A stretch of 64,000 nucleotides of DNA from Chryseobacterium foetidum (GTDB lineage Bacteria > Bacteroidota > Bacteroidia > Flavobacteriales > Weeksellaceae). The position numbers and the translations under genes were made by a program. A model generated the notes under the pieces. The model was not told where the DNA came from. It searched no databases and was given only the letters and a program-made list of their open reading frames with translations. Every line of letters begins with the position of its first letter. The stretch's first letter is position 1. Shown here in pieces: positions 7,588-14,994 of this stretch. The stretch spans positions 2,976,001 to 3,040,000 of the forward strand of contig NZ_JAMXIA010000001.1 in NCBI RefSeq assembly GCF_025457425.1, written 5' to 3'.

Positions 7588-9240
7588 TTAATTAACTCCT
7601 TTTTCCTTCATTATTTTATTTAATCTTTTTAAAATGGATAAACCCAGAAGAGTTGCTAATAGTAATAATCCAAAATTCACAATAAAGAAATTGGCTTTGT
7701 TATCGTAGTCATACCAGAAACTGGCTAAAACTCCCGAAAGTTTGTTCCCGATAGATGTGGAAAGGAAAAATCCTCCCATCATTAATGCTGTCAATCTTGG
7801 CGGAGAAAGTTTTGATACCAAAGACAGTCCCATAGGCGAAAGACAAAGTTCACCCACTGTAATTACGCCATAAGCTGCAACGAGCCATAAAGCTGAAACT
7901 TTTACCAGACCGTTTTGTCCCGCATACACGGCTCCCACCATGACCAGACAAGATAATGCTGAAATGAAAAGTCCCAAAACAATTTTTGAAGGCGTGCTTG
8001 GCTCTTTCCCTTTTTTACGAAGCATCATAAAAAATGCAACTACAACTGGAGTCAGTAAAATTACCCAACCCGGATTGATGGACTGAAACAGTTCTGTATT
8101 GTATAAACTCACCTGTTGTGCAGGGTTTGCCTCAAGTCTGGCTCTTTCAGTTGCAGAAATGTTTCTGAAGTAGATATCTTTCCCCTGTTCTTTGATTGCA
8201 TCGCCGGCTTCATTCTTTTTCACCTGATACTGATCATCGTAGACCGAAACTTCCTGATCTTTATAATCTTTTATATCAACCAGATAAATTGATTCCAAAG
8301 GTTTTTCGAGTGGGGCAGGAATGGTTCTGTCTGTGTAATTTTTAGCCCAACGGGTCAATGCTGTTCCGTTTTGTTTGAAAACTGCCCAAAACATTAAACT
8401 TACTGCAAAAATTGCCAAGAGGGCACCAATAGGTTTTTTGTCTTCTGAATTGGCTTTTACATAAAGCATGACGTAGAAATAGATAACCGGAACACAGGCG
8501 AAAATAAATGCGTCCGTGCTGTCACTTCCGAAAATATTGTTTGGAATAAACCATCCAATCAAACCAAAAATTACTGCAGGTAAAAATACTTTCACCAAAA
8601 CATCAGAAATTTTGGTATCACCATCCTGAGCAGGTTTTAAAATGTTTGCCTGAAGAATATGTTGTCTGCCGATGGTAAAAACTATTAAACCAACAAACAT
8701 TCCTACTCCTGCCGTCATAAAAGCCGGTCCCCATCCATATTTATTTCGCATAAAGGCAGCGATGATATTACAGACAAATGCCCCGATGTTGATTCCCATA
8801 TAGAAAATGTTGTAACCCGCATCTTTATTGGCTTTGTAAGGTTCTTCGTTGTATAGATTTCCCAGAAGAGTCGAAATACTTGGCTTAAAAAATCCGTTTC
8901 CAACGATGATGAGTGCTAAAGAAGCGTAAAACAGAGGCAATTCTTTAAAAAGCCCAATCCCAAGATAGCCCAATCCCATTAGAAATCCTCCGATATAGAT
9001 TGCTTTTACATATCCTAAAACTCTGTCGGCTAAAAATCCACCTAAAAATGGGGTCAAATAGGTTAATGCTATAAAAGTTCCGAAAATATCATCAGCACTT
9101 TTATCGTCAAAAGCCAATCCGCCTTTCTCGCTGTCGATCATATACAAAACGAAAATTCCGAGAATTAAATAATATCCGAAACGTTCCCACATTTCTGTGA
9201 AAAATAGATAGGGAAGCCCTTTAGGGTGTTTGCTTTTCAT
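7588..9240 (-). CDS. POT-family peptide transporter 3
   Basis: The 550-residue protein is a third POT symporter: FTEMWERFGYYLILGIF replaces the usual YYG with YYL, and FFKPSISTLLGNLY and FYMGINIGAFVCNII are present. A polar insert at about residues 315-395 (KDYKDQEVSVYDDQYQV region) between hydrophobic segments distinguishes it from the other two and probably forms a periplasmic domain. It lies between the DPP IV gene and transporter 2 on the same strand, with its own -7 element and terminator. Divergence from its neighbours suggests old duplication rather than recent copying. Confidence 0.92.
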   Translation of the reverse strand: MKSKHPKGLPYLFFTEMWERFGYYLILGIFVLYMIDSEKGGLAFDDKSADDIFGTFIALTYLTPFLGGFLADRVLGYVKAIYIGGFLMGLGYLGIGLFKELPLFYASLALIIVGNGFFKPSISTLLGNLYNEEPYKANKDAGYNIFYMGINIGAFVCNIIAAFMRNKYGWGPAFMTAGVGMFVGLIVFTIGRQHILQANILKPAQDGDTKISDVLVKVFLPAVIFGLIGWFIPNNIFGSDSTDAFIFACVPVIYFYVMLYVKANSEDKKPIGALLAIFAVSLMFWAVFKQNGTALTRWAKNYTDRTIPAPLEKPLESIYLVDIKDYKDQEVSVYDDQYQVKKNEAGDAIKEQGKDIYFRNISATERARLEANPAQQVSLYNTELFQSINPGWVILLTPVVVAFFMMLRKKGKEPSTPSKIVLGLFISALSCLVMVGAVYAGQNGLVKVSALWLVAAYGVITVGELCLSPMGLSLVSKLSPPRLTALMMGGFFLSTSIGNKLSGVLASFWYDYDNKANFFIVNFGLLLLATLLGLSILKRLNKIMKEKGVN

Positions 9241-9263
9241 GAATATAATTTTTTACAATTTCA

Positions 9264-9271
9264 CAAATATA
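9264..9271 (-). promoter_or_regulatory. Probable -7 element for POT transporter 3
   Basis: Minus-strand TATATTTG lies 23 bp before the start codon and matches TAnnTTTG. I see no clear -33 TTTG at the right distance. Confidence 0.45.
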
Positions 9272-9325
9272 ATTTTTTTAAAACAATATTTGAATTTTAT
9301 TAACTTTGAGTAAAATAAACCATAA

Positions 9326-9361
9326 AAAATTCCGAACCTCAATCTGAGATTCGGAATTTTT
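9326..9361. terminator. Terminator after the DPP IV gene
   Basis: AAAATTCCGAA at 9326-9336 pairs with TTCGGAATTTT around an inner CTC/GAG pair. T-runs follow in both directions; in the minus direction it would end the DPP IV transcript. Confidence 0.75.
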
Positions 9362-9403
9362 CATCTTCCGACTTCCATCTTCCATCTTCCAACTTCCATC
9401 TTC
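9362..9403 (-). repeat. Heptad tandem repeat abutting the DPP IV stop codon
   Basis: Six units in exact 7-bp register read on the coding strand as GAAGATG, GAAGTTG, GAAGATG, GAAGATG, GAAGTCG and GAAGATG. The array begins with the base right after the stop codon and runs to the terminator hairpin. Confidence 0.9.
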
Positions 9404-11533
9404 CTACAAATTCTCCAAAATAAAATCTGTCATTTTCTGATAGAGCTGCGGTCTGGTCTGTCCGCCATAAATTCCGTGGTTTTTATCCGGATAAGCCATA
9501 AATTCAAACTGTTTTTTGTTTTGAATCAAAGCTTCAGAAAACTCCATAGAATTCTGGAAATGTACGTTGTCATCGGCTGTTCCGTGGATTAGAAGGAATT
9601 TACCTTTCAATAAATTTGCATAGGTTGTAGGCGAATTTTCATCGTATCCAGCCGGATTTTCCTGTGGAGTCAGTAAAAATCTTTCTGTGTAAACAGAGTC
9701 GTAATATCTCCAGTTCGTTACCGGAGCAACTGCGATTCCTGTTTTGAAAACATCAGCACCTTTTGTCAATGCTAAACTCGCCATATATCCACCAAAACTC
9801 CATCCGAAAATTCCGATTCTTGATTTGTCGATATACGATTGATTTCCAAACCATTTTGCGGCAGTAATCTGATCTTCGATTTCGTATTTTCCTAAGTTTT
9901 TGTAAGTCACTTTTTTAAATTTCGCACCTTTATAACCTGTTCCACGCCCGTCTACACAGGCAATGATGTAACCTTTCTGAGCCAGCATTTCAAACCAAAA
10001 TGTATTTCCGTTATCCCACGAATTGGAAACCTGTTGCGAGCCCGGACCGGAATATTGATACATAAATAATGGATATTTCTTGTTCTTATCAAAGTTTTTA
10101 GGCTTGATAATCCATGCATTCATCTGATCTCCGGCTTCGTTCGGAATCGTGATGAATTCTTTTACCGTAAAATTATCCTGCTGCAGTTTTTGAAGCTGAG
10201 CTTCGTTGTTCTGAAGTTCTTTCAGTTGCTTTCCGTTGCCGTCTTTTAAAACAAAAGTGTAAGGTTTTGCAACAGTTGAAGAAGTTTCGATGAAATAATT
10301 ATAATTTTTGCTGAAATTTGCAGCGTTGTTTCCTTCAGCATTGGAAATCAGCTGAGATTTTCCGTTTTGAATATTGATTTTAGAAACAACTTTATTGATG
10401 CTTCCTTTTTCTGTTGTCTGAACGAAAACTTCTTTTGTCTTGGGATTAAATCCATAATATTCAGTGACTTCCCAGTTTCCTTTTGTGATTTGTTTTTTCA
10501 GTTTACCATCTTTGTCGTACCAGTACAAATGTCTGTAACCATCTCTTTCAGAAGCCCATAGGAAAGAATTATCTTCCATGAATTCTAAAGTTACGTTGTC
10601 AGTATCAATCCATTTGTCATCGGTTTCGGTAAACAGTTTTGTAGCCTGTCCGGTTTTGGTGTTTACTTTTAAAACATCCGATGCATTCTGAGTTCTCTGT
10701 GAAGTAATTAAAACAATTTCATCCGGATTTGAAGTTTGAATCACATTCGGAATGTAATAATTTTTAAAACCGTCCAGATTTACTTTGGTCTTTTTACCGT
10801 CAGAAAGTTGATAAATATGCGCTGTAGCAATTGAGTTTTTTTCTCCGGCTTTTGGATATTTATAACGCATTTCCGTTGGATAAAGTGATTTCCCATACAT
10901 TGGAATGTAAATTTCCGGAACATCAGTTTCAACCAGTTTTACAAATAAAATATCTGCTGAATTTTTCGTCCATTCATACAATCTTGCATGCCCAAATTCT
11001 TCTTCGTAAACCCAATCCGCCAAACCATTCAGAACCTTATTTTTTACACCATGTTGTGTAATCTGAGTGATTTTTCCTGAATTTAAATCTTGGTAAAACA
11101 GATTATTATCAACAATGAAAGAAATTTTCGTCGCATCAGGGGAAAACCTTGGTTCCTGAACAGCTTTTCCTTCATTCAGACTAACGGTTTTGCCTGTTTT
11201 TAAATCCTTAATATCGTATTTTCCTAAAAAAGAATGTCTGTAAATTGGCTGACTTTCTTTTAGCAAAAGAATTTTAGATTCATCATCAGAAAACTCATAG
11301 CTTTCGAAATTTCCGTCTACCAGATTGCCTTCTTTCTGTGAAGTTTTGTAAGAATATTTGGCAATTCCGCCCTGTTCAATGACCAGATAATTTTCACCGT
11401 TTTTCATAGATGTAATTCCGGCGATACCTTTACCGCGGTAGTAGCCCGAATATATCTTGTCTAAAGTAATTTCCTGAGCATTCAGGCTTTGAAAAACAGC
11501 AGCAATGCTGAGTGTAAGTATAAGTTTTTTCAT
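9404..11533 (-). CDS. Dipeptidyl peptidase IV, S9 family serine peptidase
   Basis: The 709-residue exported enzyme removes X-Pro (or X-Ala) dipeptides from peptide N-termini. After a signal peptide (residues 1-19) comes a beta-propeller domain with the DPP IV signature DWVYEEEF at 173-180, whose two glutamates bind the substrate amino terminus. The C-terminal alpha/beta hydrolase domain has Ser579 in GWSFGGY, Asp654 in HGTADDNVH and His686 in DKNHG. Length and all signatures fit true DPP IV. Three peptide importers follow on the same strand, suggesting the released dipeptides are taken up by them. Confidence 0.95.
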   Translation of the reverse strand: MKKLILTLSIAAVFQSLNAQEITLDKIYSGYYRGKGIAGITSMKNGENYLVIEQGGIAKYSYKTSQKEGNLVDGNFESYEFSDDESKILLLKESQPIYRHSFLGKYDIKDLKTGKTVSLNEGKAVQEPRFSPDATKISFIVDNNLFYQDLNSGKITQITQHGVKNKVLNGLADWVYEEEFGHARLYEWTKNSADILFVKLVETDVPEIYIPMYGKSLYPTEMRYKYPKAGEKNSIATAHIYQLSDGKKTKVNLDGFKNYYIPNVIQTSNPDEIVLITSQRTQNASDVLKVNTKTGQATKLFTETDDKWIDTDNVTLEFMEDNSFLWASERDGYRHLYWYDKDGKLKKQITKGNWEVTEYYGFNPKTKEVFVQTTEKGSINKVVSKINIQNGKSQLISNAEGNNAANFSKNYNYFIETSSTVAKPYTFVLKDGNGKQLKELQNNEAQLQKLQQDNFTVKEFITIPNEAGDQMNAWIIKPKNFDKNKKYPLFMYQYSGPGSQQVSNSWDNGNTFWFEMLAQKGYIIACVDGRGTGYKGAKFKKVTYKNLGKYEIEDQITAAKWFGNQSYIDKSRIGIFGWSFGGYMASLALTKGADVFKTGIAVAPVTNWRYYDSVYTERFLLTPQENPAGYDENSPTTYANLLKGKFLLIHGTADDNVHFQNSMEFSEALIQNKKQFEFMAYPDKNHGIYGGQTRPQLYQKMTDFILENL

Positions 11534-11552
11534 TTTTAAAATAAAAGGATTC

Positions 11553-11560
11553 CAAATATA
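11553..11560 (-). promoter_or_regulatory. Probable -7 element for DPP IV
   Basis: Minus-strand TATATTTG, 19 bp before the DPP IV start codon, matches the TAnnTTTG consensus. No convincing -33 element is visible. Confidence 0.45.
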
Positions 11561-11649
11561 ACATTTTTAATAAAATCTTTTAAGAATGAATATTAAAACT
11601 TCGTTTTTGGCAAAAAAATTGGAGTAGACGTTTCATTAAATAAATAATT

Positions 11650-12126
11650 ATGGAAACGAATAACGAAAAAAAGCTCAACCGTTACGAACTGACGAACGAA
11701 ATTTTATATACGGGATTTGCAGATTTCAACGCTGCCGAACTTTACGCAAAAGAAAATAACGGGAAATTGATGGAAGTGGCTTTCAAGGATGGTAACGACA
11801 ATCCTGTGGAAACTTCCGAAGCGGGCCTAATCGAAAAGAAATTACATTATTTTGTGGATGCCGGACCGGAATATAAATTTATTCATTCATCAGACGAAGG
11901 TTTCAAACAATATGCTGACGAGCTGCAGAAAATCAAGGCTAAACTTACACAATCTCCGCCGGACGAAAGATATTTAGCCAATTTTGAAATTGAAAACGCC
12001 GAAGATCCGATTGTTGTTTTAAAGAACGATCAGTTTGAATCTGTAACTTCAAGAGAACGTTCAAAATATCTTAAACACGCGAATGTGTATGAAATCGCTG
12101 TTTCAAAACCGAAAGCACAAGCGTAA
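11650..12126 (+). CDS. Conserved-looking hypothetical protein, 158 aa
   Basis: I do not recognise this protein. It is 158 residues, acidic, soluble, without signal peptide or membrane segments. The first half contains an ELTNEILYTGFADFNAAELYA segment, the middle has a YFVDAGPEYKFIHSS stretch, and the C-terminus is basic. Codon use is like that of its neighbours and the gene has its own terminator, so it is probably real and cytoplasmic. It is divergent from the DPP IV gene; I infer no function. Confidence 0.75.
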   Translation: METNNEKKLNRYELTNEILYTGFADFNAAELYAKENNGKLMEVAFKDGNDNPVETSEAGLIEKKLHYFVDAGPEYKFIHSSDEGFKQYADELQKIKAKLTQSPPDERYLANFEIENAEDPIVVLKNDQFESVTSRERSKYLKHANVYEIAVSKPKAQA

Positions 12127-12145
12127 CAAACAAAGTATCATAATA

Positions 12146-12178
12146 AAATCAGCCCGAACAAAACGTTCGGGCTGATTT
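12146..12178. terminator. Bidirectional terminator
   Basis: A 14-bp perfect stem, AAATCAGCCCGAAC with GTTCGGGCTGATTT around a 5-nt loop, separates the convergent hypothetical gene and the phosphorylase gene. T-rich sequence follows on both strands. Confidence 0.9.
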
Positions 12179-12205
12179 ATTTATAAGATTTTGTCAGCAT
12201 TATTC

Positions 12206-12240
12206 TTAACCTCAACCTAAGCCTTAACCTCAACCTCAAG
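12206..12240 (-). repeat. Hexamer tandem repeat across the phosphorylase stop codon
   Basis: Units of six bases (plus strand TTAACC, TCAACC, TAAGCC, TTAACC, TCAACC, TCAAG) form two 18-bp copies. The stop codon (minus TAG, complement of 12217-12219) falls inside. The second copy encodes the VEVKA tail of the protein. Confidence 0.7.
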
Positions 12241-13893
12241 ATTATACAGCATTTTGTAATATTCATCAGCCATTCGGTCAGAATTGAACTGGTCTTTTAC
12301 ATCATTCATGGCATTGTACTGAATTTTTCTCCATTTATCCGGATTATCGTAATACGTCGGAAGAATTTCTTTTTCAAGAATTTCGTAGAGCTTATTTAAA
12401 TCATAATTATCCTGCTCATAGATGCTCATGTTGGCATAATCTGCTTTTGGAACAACGAAAGAATTTTCTCCGTGTTTTGCATATTCGGGAATCCAGCCAT
12501 CATCGGTAGAAAGGTTTACACTACCGTTCATAGAAGCTGTCATACCCGAGGTTCCCGAAGCTTCTCTTGGTACACGGGGATTATTTAACCATAAATCTGA
12601 ACCTTGTTTTAAAGATTTGCTTAATGCTAATTCATAGCCCGTCAAAACTGCCATATTTTTATTGTTCTTGCTTTCTTCCACAAGAGAATTGAAGGTAGAA
12701 ATCGCAGAATAGTCCATCGGATAAGGCTTTCCTGCCCAAATTACCTGGATTGGATATTTTGGATGATTTAATAATTTATAAAATCTGGATTTATCGTGCA
12801 AAAGCAAATCTGCTCTCTTGTAACCTGCGAATCTTCTTGCCCACACAATGGTAAAAACATTCGGATCGAAAAGATTTCCGGTCTGGTCTGCCACAATTTT
12901 AAAAAGCCGCTTTTTAAGAAGTTTCTTGCGATAATCAAACATTGTTGCGTTGTTCTCATCCTTTGCATTGTACAAAGGTTTATCACTCCAGTATTTGAAT
13001 TCCTGAGCGTTGGTAATTGATTTTATTTCGCAGATTCCGTCATATTTACTCCACATTTCACGGGAAACTTCGCCATGCAGCTGAGAAACTCCGTTGGCGA
13101 TTTTTGCCATTTTCAGAGCACACAATGAATGATTGAAACGCTCATCTTCAGAACCTTCAATTTTGTTTACTTCTTCTAAACTTAAACCTGAGAAATAGGA
13201 CATTTCGTGGCAAAGTCTGCGATTGTGTTTTTCGTTTCCGGCTTCTTCCGGTGTATGAGTTGTGAAAACCAGTTTTTCTTTTACTTTATTTAAATCTCCA
13301 TTAAATTTTTTCAATAAATGGAAAGCTGTCGGCAAACCGTGAGCTTCATTCAAATGATAAATATCTCTTTCTAAATTTATTTCTTCCAGAAGTCTAGCTC
13401 CGCCTTTACCTAAAAGAATGTATTGAGCCAGCTTTGTGGATTCGTTGGCATCATACAATTTGTGACTGATGGTTTTTGAGATATGATCATTCTCAGGAAC
13501 ATCAGTAGACAGGAAAAACATAGGTGCCGTGTTGAAAGTTTCAGGATTAAGATAAAAAACCTTTACCCACACCGGTGCACTGTGAATTTCAATTTGAAAT
13601 TTTATACCCGTATCTTCCAGAAAACTGTACATTTTCTTTGTCCACGTCGGCTGAAGGGTTTGATCATGGTTTCTTGCCTGATCGTAGTAGCCAAATTTCC
13701 AGAGAATTCCGATTCCTACAAGATCCTGCTTCAGATTATAAGCACTTCTCATATGCGAACCCGCCAGAAATCCCAGACCTCCGGAATATATTTTAAGAAC
13801 CTGCTCGATGGCAAATTCCATTGAAAAATAAGCGACTTTTTTTGTGTATTGCTGGTTTACAGCGTAAGGTATTTTGAAGTTTTTGAAATCCAT
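12217..13893 (-). CDS. glgP: Alpha-glucan phosphorylase homologue (GT35), PLP lysine not conserved
   Basis: The protein resembles the short bacterial glycogen phosphorylases that release glucose 1-phosphate from alpha-glucans. It has FSMEFAIEQ, YSGGLGFLAGSH, HLNEAHGLP, WARRFAGYKRADLLL, VIWAGKPYP and QGSDLWLNNPRVPREASG. In the family the next segment, GTSGMK or GTGNMK, supplies the lysine that holds pyridoxal phosphate; here it reads GTSGMTASMNG with Thr452 (codon ACA). At 558 residues it is also shorter than classical phosphorylases (about 700-850). It may be a catalytically different or regulatory homologue; some short homologues may share this change. Homology is strong, activity uncertain. 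Confidence 0.85.
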   Translation of the reverse strand: MDFKNFKIPYAVNQQYTKKVAYFSMEFAIEQVLKIYSGGLGFLAGSHMRSAYNLKQDLVGIGILWKFGYYDQARNHDQTLQPTWTKKMYSFLEDTGIKFQIEIHSAPVWVKVFYLNPETFNTAPMFFLSTDVPENDHISKTISHKLYDANESTKLAQYILLGKGGARLLEEINLERDIYHLNEAHGLPTAFHLLKKFNGDLNKVKEKLVFTTHTPEEAGNEKHNRRLCHEMSYFSGLSLEEVNKIEGSEDERFNHSLCALKMAKIANGVSQLHGEVSREMWSKYDGICEIKSITNAQEFKYWSDKPLYNAKDENNATMFDYRKKLLKKRLFKIVADQTGNLFDPNVFTIVWARRFAGYKRADLLLHDKSRFYKLLNHPKYPIQVIWAGKPYPMDYSAISTFNSLVEESKNNKNMAVLTGYELALSKSLKQGSDLWLNNPRVPREASGTSGMTASMNGSVNLSTDDGWIPEYAKHGENSFVVPKADYANMSIYEQDNYDLNKLYEILEKEILPTYYDNPDKWRKIQYNAMNDVKDQFNSDRMADEYYKMLYNLEVEVKA

Positions 13894-13922
13894 TTTGTGT
13901 TAATAATATTTTAGATATTGAA

Positions 13923-13930
13923 CAAATGTA
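13923..13930 (-). promoter_or_regulatory. Probable -7 element for the phosphorylase gene
   Basis: Minus-strand TACATTTG matches TAnnTTTG and lies 29 bp upstream of the ATG at 13893. The rest of the 192-bp gap to the divergent gene at 14086 is AT-rich with no other clear signal. Confidence 0.4.
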
Positions 13931-14085
13931 ATTATTATCGAAATAAATCGATTGTTAAATAATTAATAATTTAAAATTTTAAAATCATTTCAATTGAAAA
14001 ATTCACTACATTTAACTTGTAAATTTTTGATAATCAAAATGTTTATGCTTGAGTCAGTTTTGTAATTCTGCTAAAATTTAAACTC

Positions 14086-14886
14086 ATGAAAAAGACTTTT
14101 TCAGATGAAGATCTTGTGAAAAATCTCAGTTTGTATCATCTCAACAGACATCTCAAAAAGAAGCCTATAGAAAAATACCACCGCAGCATAGACGCTTCTG
14201 CTCTGCACGACCGTGAGAAATACAAAAAGAAAGCCGAGATTTTACTGCTGAATTCTTTTATGCACCATTTTCCTGAGATGAAGTTTGAAAATCTCACCTG
14301 CGAAAGTCCGGATTTTATTGCAAAATTAAACGACAAGAAAATTGGTATTGAGCTTACCGAAGTGATCAATCATCTGGAAATGAAAAAAGTAGAAAGCTGC
14401 TTAAACAAGATTTTCCGTCAGGCCGAAATATTATTGGAACAGGAAGACACTGCGAAATATCGTGGTGTTTATTTTTTAGAATTTAACACAAATCTTAAAA
14501 TAGATAAACCTGAGTTTCAGCAGGAAATTATTTTGGATATCTACAAAAGCGTCCGCAAAAAAAAGCCGGTGGGCTGTGTAAAAAAAATCAGAAAATCTTC
14601 GCACCGCAGAAATGTTTTTATCACGCATGAGTACAATCTCAATCTCTTTGATGAGCTTTGTTCAGAAAAAATCCTTGAACTGATTGAAAAGAAAAACGAA
14701 AAATTTCCGTACTACGATACTTCTGTGGATGAATGCTGGCTTGTGATTGTTTCAGATATGAATTCTCTGGCTTCACGATACACTTTCATTCAGAACAGGG
14801 AAAGTCTCGATGAGGTCAAAAGCCCGTTTCATAAAATTTTTCATCTTGAGAATCTTTTCGGCAATATGACGAATATTAAATCATAG
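14086..14886 (+). CDS. Orphan protein with a PD-(D/E)XK-like nuclease motif
   Basis: No name is recognised. The 266-residue protein is rich in lysine and has no signal peptide. At residues 75-91, PDFIAKLNDKKIGIELTE has the spacing of a PD-(D/E)XK nuclease core (Asp76, then Glu89-x-Thr91 after a turn), with Thr in place of the usual last Lys. An upstream helix with RxxYKKKAEILLLNSFM would fit the first core helix. Such folds occur in restriction and repair enzymes and in unrelated hypothetical proteins. No methyltransferase or helicase lies nearby. The fold is inferred, the function unknown. Confidence 0.7.
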   Translation: MKKTFSDEDLVKNLSLYHLNRHLKKKPIEKYHRSIDASALHDREKYKKKAEILLLNSFMHHFPEMKFENLTCESPDFIAKLNDKKIGIELTEVINHLEMKKVESCLNKIFRQAEILLEQEDTAKYRGVYFLEFNTNLKIDKPEFQQEIILDIYKSVRKKKPVGCVKKIRKSSHRRNVFITHEYNLNLFDELCSEKILELIEKKNEKFPYYDTSVDECWLVIVSDMNSLASRYTFIQNRESLDEVKSPFHKIFHLENLFGNMTNIKS

Positions 14887-14940
14887 AATTTGCTTATTTA
14901 TTAAAAATTAACAAATTACATTCAAAATTCTGCTTCTTTT

Positions 14941-14972
14941 TTTGTAAAGGTTTAAATATTTGTTTAAATTTG
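14941..14972 (+). promoter_or_regulatory. Complete promoter of the T9SS cargo gene
   Basis: TTTG (14941-14944), a 20-bp spacer and TAAATTTG (14965-14972) match the Bacteroidota -33/-7 consensus fully. Transcription would start near 14977-14979, about 17 bases before the ATG. Confidence 0.8.
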
Positions 14973-14994
14973 ATACGAACTAATACACGGGGGT

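Noticed and set aside
9362..9403. A CRISPR array
   Set aside because: The repeat unit is 7 bp with no spacers and no cas genes are near; it is a simple tandem array.
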